Assembly (NCBI GenBank): GCA_036387335.1
Contig: DASVTZ010000025.1
Location: forward strand, 1-57,167
DNA: 57,167 bases
Source of the DNA: Longimicrobium sp.
GTDB taxonomy: Bacteria > Gemmatimonadota > Gemmatimonadetes > Longimicrobiales > Longimicrobiaceae
Reading direction: 5' to 3'
In this document: one piece after another, positions 51,891 to 57,167 of the stretch
Numbering within the stretch: position 1 is the stretch's first letter
Layout of the letters: each line of letters starts with the position of its first letter
Program-made: the position numbers and the translations under genes
Notes under the pieces: generated by a model
Databases searched by the model: none
Told to the model about the DNA's origin: nothing
Seen by the model: only the letters and a program-made list of their open reading frames with translations

Positions 51891-53074
51891 AGAAGCCGGC
51901 GGAGAAGACGCCCGCGCCCCGGAAGCGCGGCACCACTGACCACGGCGACCTCGGGCTCGTCCTGACCGGCGGGGGCGCGCGCGGTGCGTACCAGGTGGGC
52001 TTCCTCCGCTACCTGGCGAAGGCGTATCCGGAGCTGCACATCCCTATCCTGACGGGGGTGTCCGCGGGCGCCATCAACGTCGCCCTGCTGGCTCAGCACC
52101 ACGGCACCTTTCTCCAGGCCGCCGACGAGCTCGCCGCGCTCTGGGGCGAGCTGACGCCCGAGCGAATCTTCCACGTGGACACCGGCGCCCTCCTCGGCAA
52201 CATGGGGCGCTGGGGGATGCGGTTCGCGCGGGCGTCACGCGGCGAGTCGCGGGTGCGCGGCGTGGTGGACACGGAGCCGCTGCGCTCCTTCCTCGAAGAA
52301 GCGCTCTGCCCCGTGAACGGCGAGCTGACCGGCATCGACTACAACCTGCACCGCGGCACGCTGCGGGCGGCGGCCATCGGCACCACCAGCTACACGACGG
52401 GCCAGTCGGTGATCTGGCTGCAGGGGCGCGCCATCGAGACGTGGGAGCGGCCGCAGCGGCGCAGCGTCAATACGAGGCTACGGGTGGAGCACGTGATGGC
52501 TTCCGCCGCGCTCCCCCTCTTCTTCCCCGCGGTCCAGATTGGCGACCACTGGTACGGCGACGGCAACGTGCGGCTGACGGCCCCGCTCTCCCCCGCGCTG
52601 CACCTGGGTGCGCACAAGATCATCGCGGTTTCCACGCGCTACGGCCGCAACTTCGACGAGGCGGCCAAGCCCCAGGTGCACGGCTATCCGCCGCCCGCGC
52701 AGGTGATGGGCGTCCTCTTCGACGCCGTCTTCCTGGACCTGATCGACCAGGACGCGCTGCGCATGCAGAAGATGAACGAGGTCCTCAACCGCGTCCCCAA
52801 GACGCGGCGCGACGGGATGCGCGTCGTCGACCTGCTGGTGGTGCGCCCCTCGCGCGACCTGGCCCGCATCGCCGCCGAGTACGAGCCGCGCCTCCCGCGC
52901 CCCATCCGCCTCCTCACCCGTGGCCTCGGCACGCGCGAGACCGCCGCCCCGGACGTCCTCAGCATGCTGATGTTCCAGGACGACTACGTGAAGCGCCTCA
53001 TCGCCCTCGGCGAGGAAGACGCCGAGCGCCGCTCCAAGGAGATCGACCGTTTCATGCGCGGCAGCGGGGACTGA
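51887..53074 (+). CDS. Patatin-like phospholipase
   Basis: 395 aa from a GTG at 51887. Oxyanion hole GGGARG at 28-33, nucleophile Ser59 in GVSAG, and the catalytic Asp225 in YGDGNVRLTAP complete the Ser-Asp dyad. No signal peptide is seen after the basic start VKKPAEKTPAPRKR. The C-terminal part has MGVLFDAVFLDLIDQDALRM, found in bacterial patatins near RssA/YchK-like proteins. It probably hydrolyses membrane phospholipids. It is coupled to the lipoprotein amidohydrolase gene; a joint role in lipid or amide turnover is inference. Confidence 0.9.
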   Translation: MKKPAEKTPAPRKRGTTDHGDLGLVLTGGGARGAYQVGFLRYLAKAYPELHIPILTGVSAGAINVALLAQHHGTFLQAADELAALWGELTPERIFHVDTGALLGNMGRWGMRFARASRGESRVRGVVDTEPLRSFLEEALCPVNGELTGIDYNLHRGTLRAAAIGTTSYTTGQSVIWLQGRAIETWERPQRRSVNTRLRVEHVMASAALPLFFPAVQIGDHWYGDGNVRLTAPLSPALHLGAHKIIAVSTRYGRNFDEAAKPQVHGYPPPAQVMGVLFDAVFLDLIDQDALRMQKMNEVLNRVPKTRRDGMRVVDLLVVRPSRDLARIAAEYEPRLPRPIRLLTRGLGTRETAAPDVLSMLMFQDDYVKRLIALGEEDAERRSKEIDRFMRGSGD

Positions 53075-53082
53075 AACGGCGC

Positions 53083-53162
53083 GTCACACAGAGGGCACAG
53101 AGAGAGAACCGTAAGGCGCGAAGAAGCATTTCTCCGCGCCTCCGCGTCTCCCGGTGAGCCAT
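53083..53162. repeat. Degenerate family B element (copy B5)
   Basis: TCACACAGAGGGCACAGAGA at the left and CTCCGCGCCTCCGCGTCTCC then GGTGAGCC at the right. The arms no longer pair well. It separates the converging patatin and Nudix genes. Confidence 0.65.
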
Positions 53163-53171
53163 GGTTTGCGA

Positions 53172-53669
53172 TCAGGCGATGACCGTCTGCCCCGCGAGGT
53201 AGTTGCGCAGCATGACGTCGGTGCCGAGCGCCATGTGCTGGAACGGGACCTCGGCGGGCGCGAACGCGTGGATCTCGCTGATCTCAAGCGGGTCGCTGAT
53301 GCTGGCCGTCCCGCGCACCTCCGCCGCCACGAGGATCGTCACCGAGTGCCCTCGCGGATCGCGCCCCGGTGCCGAGTAGACGCCGACGAGCCGCCCCATC
53401 CGCGCCACCTCCATCCCGGTCTCCTCCTCCAGCTCGCGGCGGGCGGCCTCCTCCACCGTCTCGCCCCAGTCGAGCAGCCCACCCGGCAGCACCCAGCGAT
53501 CCGAGTCCACCCTGCGCGCCAGCACGATGCGCCCATCCTCGCGCACGGGCACCACGGTCACGCTCACGAGCGGGTGCCGCAGCACGAGACGCATCGCAGT
53601 CCGCAGGTGCCGCCAGAGCTGCCCGCCCTTTCGCGACCGCGCCCGCCGGTCTTTCAATCGCACGCCCAT
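53172..53669 (-). CDS. Nudix hydrolase
   Basis: 165 aa. The complete Nudix box lies at 64-86: GLLDWGETVEEAARRELEEE followed by TGM, fitting GX5EX7REUXEEXGU. The core fold (LVSVTVVPVREDGRIVLARR before it, HSVTILVAAEVRG after it) suggests an NDP-sugar, ADP-ribose or CoA pyrophosphohydrolase. The N-terminus is basic (MGVRLKDRRARSRKGG). Substrate unknown. It converges with the patatin gene, and a strong hairpin lies upstream of its start, between it and the lipoprotein gene. Confidence 0.92.
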   Translation of the reverse strand: MGVRLKDRRARSRKGGQLWRHLRTAMRLVLRHPLVSVTVVPVREDGRIVLARRVDSDRWVLPGGLLDWGETVEEAARRELEEETGMEVARMGRLVGVYSAPGRDPRGHSVTILVAAEVRGTASISDPLEISEIHAFAPAEVPFQHMALGTDVMLRNYLAGQTVIA

Positions 53670-53750
53670 GGAGTCTCGCTAGAACGATTTCGCCCGTGGC
53701 CACCGCTCGCCGAGACGCGAGTCGCGGGCCGCAAACCTGGCGACGACGAA

Positions 53751-53784
53751 ACGAGCCCGACACCGCATCCGGTGTCGGGCTCGT
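53751..53784 (-). terminator. Strong hairpin downstream of the 54130 lipoprotein gene
   Basis: 14-bp perfect stem (53751-53764 with 53771-53784) and a 6-nt loop. Read on the minus strand it is followed by TTCGTCG, a short U-run, so it probably ends the lipoprotein transcript ahead of the Nudix gene. Confidence 0.6.
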
Positions 53785-53803
53785 CGCTTCCTGCCGCCGG
53801 GCC

Positions 53804-54130
53804 TCAGGGAGGCGTCGGGGCGGGCGCCTGAGTTCCCGGAGCGGCGCCGCCGCCGGCGGGGCTCCCGGTCACCGTGTCAGGGTTGTGATGGAGCAGCTCG
53901 GTGTCGGCGGTGCCCTGGGCGTTCACCGCCCCGCCCTCACCGTTCGAAGGCGGCTGGCTCCCCGCCGCCGCGCCGCCGCCGGCCGGGCTGCCGGTCGCCG
54001 GATCGGGGTTGTGCTGGAGGGTCTCCGTGTCCGCTGTCCCCTTCTCGTCCACCCCGCCTCCGTCGCCGCACGCCAGCGCACCCGTCACCGCGGCGACCGC
54101 CGCCACGAGAACCACCGATCTCCTCCACAT
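53804..54130 (-). CDS. Small lipoprotein with an internal duplicated unit
   Basis: 108 aa from the ATG at 54130. Signal MWRRSVVLVAAVAAVTGALA then C, a lipobox. After a GDGGGVDEK linker the same unit of about 42 residues appears twice: GTADTETLQHNPDPATGSPA and GTADTELLHHNPDTVTGSPA, each followed by GGGAA. The first unit ends in GSQPPSNGEGG and the second in the Pro-rich C-terminus. No family is recognised. The low-complexity sequence and intact signal suggest a surface-exposed, structurally simple lipoprotein. Confidence 0.7.
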   Translation of the reverse strand: MWRRSVVLVAAVAAVTGALACGDGGGVDEKGTADTETLQHNPDPATGSPAGGGAAAGSQPPSNGEGGAVNAQGTADTELLHHNPDTVTGSPAGGGAAPGTQAPAPTPP

Positions 54131-54504
54131 AGCCAACCCCCTGTCTCGAGGAATCGCGGCACACCGCCCTCCCACGGGCGCGGAACCCATCCATTCCGCC
54201 GCTCGTGACCAGCCCAACGCAACCACCCTGCCACCATCGGAGCAGCGTGGTCCCCCGTGGCGCGTCCAGCACAACGAGGATGACGAGCAACGCTTCGTGA
54301 CGAGCTAACGACCCGCAGAAGAGCGCTCCCGCCCGCATCGCGCCACGGCCCTAACCTGCTTTCCCCCAAGCACTTCGACCAAGTTGACAAACGCCATCTC
54401 GGCAGGCAAGTTGGCGGCGACGTGCATCCCAGAGCTGTCGCCGGTGGACGCGCAAGCGGTGCCAACGAAGTCCCAGGGCTATCGGACGATCGGAGGAGTT
54501 GCCT
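54131..54504. other. Gene-free spacer
   Basis: This 374-bp stretch holds no convincing coding frame or repeat. A TTGACA hexamer at about 54384 has no good -10 box at the right distance. The two short frames seen here are GC-rich shadows. Confidence 0.6.
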
Positions 54505-54675
54505 ATGCAGCAGGAGAAGCGGGAGCGACTGGAGAGCGCGGGCTGGCGCGTAGGAACGGTGCAGGAGTTCCTGAACCTCTCCGACGATGAGGTGGTGCTC
54601 GTGGAGCGGAAACTCAGCGTTCACAACGCGCTGAAGGCCGTCGAAACGCGCGGGGCCTCACGCGGGCCGAACTAG
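54505..54675 (+). CDS. 56-aa protein resembling the N-terminus of a small XRE-type regulator
   Basis: Small gene with a clear GGAGGAG site 7 nt before the ATG. It begins MQQEKRERLESAGWRVGTVQ, continues EFLNLSDDEVVLVERKLSVH and ends ETRGASRGPN. The phrases KRERLExAGWRVG and EFLxLSxDE are those of small helix-turn-helix proteins (about 90-100 aa) found in many bacteria, often beside toxin-like genes. This copy stops before the helix-turn-helix part. It may be a truncated relic or a genuine short version. No partner gene lies next to it. Confidence 0.65.
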   Translation: MQQEKRERLESAGWRVGTVQEFLNLSDDEVVLVERKLSVHNALKAVETRGASRGPN

Positions 54676-54794
54676 CCAGGCGTCAGGGGTCGAGCCAGTC
54701 GCGAATCACGAAGATGGACGACGGCGACCCGTTGCAAGAACACACATGCGCCGCTGACGAGCCGCGCCCGCCGTTGGAATTCCCCGGCGGTGGT

Positions 54795-55060
54795 GCCACC
54801 CGGAGGTCGGGCAGACACACAGGTCTGCCCCTACGGGTATCGGTCCCGGCGAGACGATGGTCGAGGTATGGAAAGGGCGGGCGCGATAAATCGCGCCCCT
54901 ACGGAATGGGTGCGAGTTGGCGGGCGACGGTGCGGCATCGGCCACGGGCGCGATAAATCGCGCCCCTACCGGATCTGTGCGGCGCGCGCGGAGTTCTCCC
55001 CCTCTCCCGCCCTGCGCCCCCGTAGGCGGGGGAGGGGGCCGGGGGGAGGGGGCCCTCCGC
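54795..55060. repeat. Composite of family E and C hairpins 3' of the M1 gene
   Basis: Family E at 54795-54970: GGTCGGGCAGACACACAGGT then CTGCCCCTACGG, followed by GGGCGCGATAAATCGCGCCC twice (about 54882 and 54949), each followed by CTAC-GG. Family C at 54991-55060: CCCCCTCTCCCGCCCTGC and GGCGGGGGAGGGGGCCGGGG, matching the copy beside recJ. The stop codon of the M1/ABC gene lies at its right edge. Confidence 0.8.
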
Positions 55061-55061
55061 C

Positions 55062-57167
55062 CTACCCCTCCACCTCCCGCACGTTGTCCTCGATCCCCCG
55101 GTCGATCAGCTTGTGGAGCGGGTCGATGCCGGCGCGCTCCGGCATCTCCTTCACGATCACGCGCACCGTCTGCACGCCGGAGCGGATGCGGTGCTTGGCG
55201 AGGTAGAGCGGCACCTCCCTGCCGGCGCCGAAGACGCCGATCTCGATGCGGTCATCCAGCGGCACCTCCGTCTCGTTGCCGAGCGAATCGGCGCGCACCT
55301 TTCGCGCGCGGACGCGGACGTCCACCTGGTAGCGGCCGTCGGGGAGGCGGCGGGAGGTGGCGCGCTCCGCAGCGTTGTCGTACAGCGTGACGCGCTGGAA
55401 GAGGTCGTCGATCAGGTAGCCGAGCGAGTCCGGGGTGGCGGCGCGCAGGTGCATCAGAAGGTCGCGCGAGGTGGGGTACGGGGGGCCGCGGAACTTCCAC
55501 TCGTCCAGGAAGTTCTTGAGCGCGGCGTTCACCCGCGCCTCGCCGATGTAGTCGCGCAGGGCGTACATCGCCAGCGCGCCCTTGTTGTAGTGGATGTACT
55601 GCTGGTTCTCGACGAGGGACAGCGGCATCTCGGCGCGTCCCTCGCTGCCGCGGCCGCGGAGGTACTGGTCCAGCTCGTAGCGCAGGAAGCGGCCGATGTG
55701 GGCGCGCCCGAACTCGCGCTCCATCACCATCAGCGCGCTGTACTCGGCCAGCGTCTCGCTCAGCATGGCGGCGCCCTGCACGTCCGCGCCCACCAGCTGG
55801 TGCCCCCACCACTGGTGCGCCACCTCGTGCGCGGTCACAAAGAAGGGGTAGTCGATGTCCTCCTTCCCCACCTGCGCGATGAAGCCGATCCCCTCGGAGT
55901 ACGGGATGGTGTTTGCGAACGACTGCGCGAACTCGGCGTAGCGCGGAAACTCCAGGATGCGCACCTGCCGGTGCTGGTACGGGCCGAACTCCGCCGTGTA
56001 GTAGTCCAGCGACTTCTTCACCGCCCCGATCATCCGCTCCACGTTCCGGTCGTGCGGCGGATGGTGGTAGACCTCGATCGCCACGTTGCGCCAGCGATCG
56101 CGGCGCACGGCGTAGCGGCCGGAGAGGAAGGCGTAGAAGTTCAGGATCGGCGCGTCCATCCGGTAGTGGAAGTGGCGCCGCCCGCGCTCCAGCCAGCTCG
56201 GCCGAACCAGGTAGCCGGGCGCGACCGCCGTCTGGTCCGCGTCGGTGACGATGGTCGCCTCGAAGCTCACCCAGTCCGCGTCGCGCGAGATGAAGTTGAG
56301 GTTGCGGGCGCGCAGATCGCTGATCGGCGCGATGCGGGGGCGCGTCGCGAGGCCGTAGTGCTCGCGGTCGCCCTCTCCGGTGATCTCGCCCTCCGGGTTG
56401 TAGCCGATGCGCGGCAGCACCTCGTTGTTCACGAAGGTGCCGTTCTCAACCACCGGCCCGTAGTGCGGCTCGTCGGTGAAGCCGGGGGTGAGGTGCGCGA
56501 CGTCGAAGCGGAATTCGGCAGAGTCGCCGGGCATGAGCGGACGCGCCAGGCGGTAGACGTAGTACCCACCCGCCGAATCGCTCACCACCTTCGTCGCCGG
56601 CCGGTCGAAGGTGAACGAGTGGATCTTCATGCTGCTGGAGATGTCCACGTGCACCGAGTCGATGCGCGACCGCGTGCGGTTGTGGAGGCGGTACGTGCCG
56701 CGCGCCCGCAGCTCCTGCGCGCGTGGAAAGAGCTCCATCCGCAGCTTCACCCCGGTGATCCTGGGCTGCGGCGCCCACTCGAAGCGCTTGTACTCGCGCT
56801 CGTAGCGAAGCTGAACCTGCTCCGAATCGCTCTCGCTCGTCCACGGGTTGAGGATCGCCGTGTTGTAGACGATGAAGCCGCCCGTCCCCAGCACCAGCAG
56901 CCCCGCCAGACCCGCGGCGACCAGGACTGGACTCGTGGCCCTGGCGCGGGCGAGCCGCGTGCGCCACCCGCCGCCCTGCTCCTCGCCGCGGCGCCAGACG
57001 AGATTGGAGACGATCGCCAGCAGCACCGCCACCCCGCCCCAGAAGAGCGCGTACCACGTCCACGACCCTTCGGCGCCGTTCCACCCGTTCCTGTCCGAGT
57101 ACTGGAGCGACGGCGTCGATGCATACACGAGCAGGTTGTGGCTCACCCCGAGCGCGTAGATCGTCGG
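55062..57167 (-). CDS. ABC-permease/M1 metallopeptidase fusion (partial, 5' end cut by window)
   Basis: Frame open to the window end; about 701 codons are seen and the N-terminal permease part is missing. Two membrane segments remain near the cut (YALFWGGVAVLLAIVSNLVW and SPVLVAAGLAGLLVLGTGGF). A periplasmic M1-peptidase-like region follows, with zinc motif HEVAHQWWG and glutamate ligand in LSETLAEYSAL. The spacing between the HExxH His and that Glu is 19 residues, one more than the usual 18, which I recall as a variant in this fusion family. A basic Pro-poor C-terminal domain ends it. Such ABC-2 permease/M1 fusions occur in Bacteroidota, Acidobacteriota and Gemmatimonadota. The substrate is unknown. 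Confidence 0.87.
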   Translation of the reverse strand, partial: PTIYALGVSHNLLVYASTPSLQYSDRNGWNGAEGSWTWYALFWGGVAVLLAIVSNLVWRRGEEQGGGWRTRLARARATSPVLVAAGLAGLLVLGTGGFIVYNTAILNPWTSESDSEQVQLRYEREYKRFEWAPQPRITGVKLRMELFPRAQELRARGTYRLHNRTRSRIDSVHVDISSSMKIHSFTFDRPATKVVSDSAGGYYVYRLARPLMPGDSAEFRFDVAHLTPGFTDEPHYGPVVENGTFVNNEVLPRIGYNPEGEITGEGDREHYGLATRPRIAPISDLRARNLNFISRDADWVSFEATIVTDADQTAVAPGYLVRPSWLERGRRHFHYRMDAPILNFYAFLSGRYAVRRDRWRNVAIEVYHHPPHDRNVERMIGAVKKSLDYYTAEFGPYQHRQVRILEFPRYAEFAQSFANTIPYSEGIGFIAQVGKEDIDYPFFVTAHEVAHQWWGHQLVGADVQGAAMLSETLAEYSALMVMEREFGRAHIGRFLRYELDQYLRGRGSEGRAEMPLSLVENQQYIHYNKGALAMYALRDYIGEARVNAALKNFLDEWKFRGPPYPTSRDLLMHLRAATPDSLGYLIDDLFQRVTLYDNAAERATSRRLPDGRYQVDVRVRARKVRADSLGNETEVPLDDRIEIGVFGAGREVPLYLAKHRIRSGVQTVRVIVKEMPERAGIDPLHKLIDRGIEDNVREVEG

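Noticed and set aside
54384-54590. Plus-strand 68-aa frame overlapping the 54505 gene
   Set aside because: No ribosome-binding site, and the 54505 frame is better supported.

Overview
The window is GC-rich (about 70% by eye), densely packed, and comes from a diderm bacterium. Lipid A acyltransferase, MsbA, two GT9 heptosyltransferase-type enzymes and a Kdo-kinase-like protein show an LPS outer membrane. A type III glutamine synthetase with its own Lrp regulator, many lipoproteins, a free-standing TonB-plug-like protein, a PorX-type regulator and an ABC-permease/M1-peptidase fusion fit a Gemmatimonadota (Longimicrobium-like) chromosome. That placement is an inference from gene content, not from a marker gene. 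No rRNA, tRNA, CRISPR array or intact transposase is visible.

Layout. 0-11 kb: housekeeping genes (coaD-rsmD, recJ, PerR-like regulator, FAD-linked dehydrogenase, CCA-adding enzyme) with small hypotheticals and a repeat-rich lipoprotein. 11-24 kb: TerB-like protein, glutamine synthetase III with its Lrp regulator, a Tat-exported phosphoesterase/beta-propeller protein, an asparaginase-SDR-ferritin-like operon, paired lipoproteins and alaS. 24-29 kb: a BrnT/BrnA toxin-antitoxin pair, a CorC-type membrane protein, a small acidic protein behind a possible attenuator, and two coupled alpha/beta hydrolases. 29-34.2 kb: a visibly lower-GC accessory block holding a GRDP/DUF1399-like protein with a cysteine tail, unknown small and secreted proteins, a HAD hydrolase, a decayed gene fragment and a VapBC-type toxin-antitoxin pair. 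34.2-50 kb: a long, mostly minus-strand envelope cluster (deoxyhypusine-synthase-like protein, DUF3108 protein, GT2, LpxL-type acyltransferase, two GT9, asparagine-synthase-like protein, two GT4, DegT aminotransferase, MsbA, PorX-like regulator, Kdo kinase). 50-57 kb: amidohydrolase-patatin pair, Nudix hydrolase, a small lipoprotein, a 56-aa protein and a window-edge ABC/M1 fusion.

Genes within operons are often coupled by ATGA or GTGA overlaps. Examples are rsmD/coaD, alaS/21578, the lipoprotein pair at 20.5 kb, lpxL/GT2, the glycosyltransferase chain, porX/msbA and amidohydrolase/patatin.

The most striking feature outside genes is the intergenic DNA. Almost every spacer over about 100 bp in the GC-rich part holds members of at least four short repeat families. 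Family A is a modular string of hairpins whose stems change in a compensatory way while the four-base loops stay within a small set. Family B is a palindromic element of about 100 bp with inverted ends. Families C and E are GC-rich hairpins lying just 3' of minus-strand genes. Family D is a 69-bp unit found twice, each time next to an A array. I noticed none of them in the 29-34 kb block, which fits that block being a more recent arrival.
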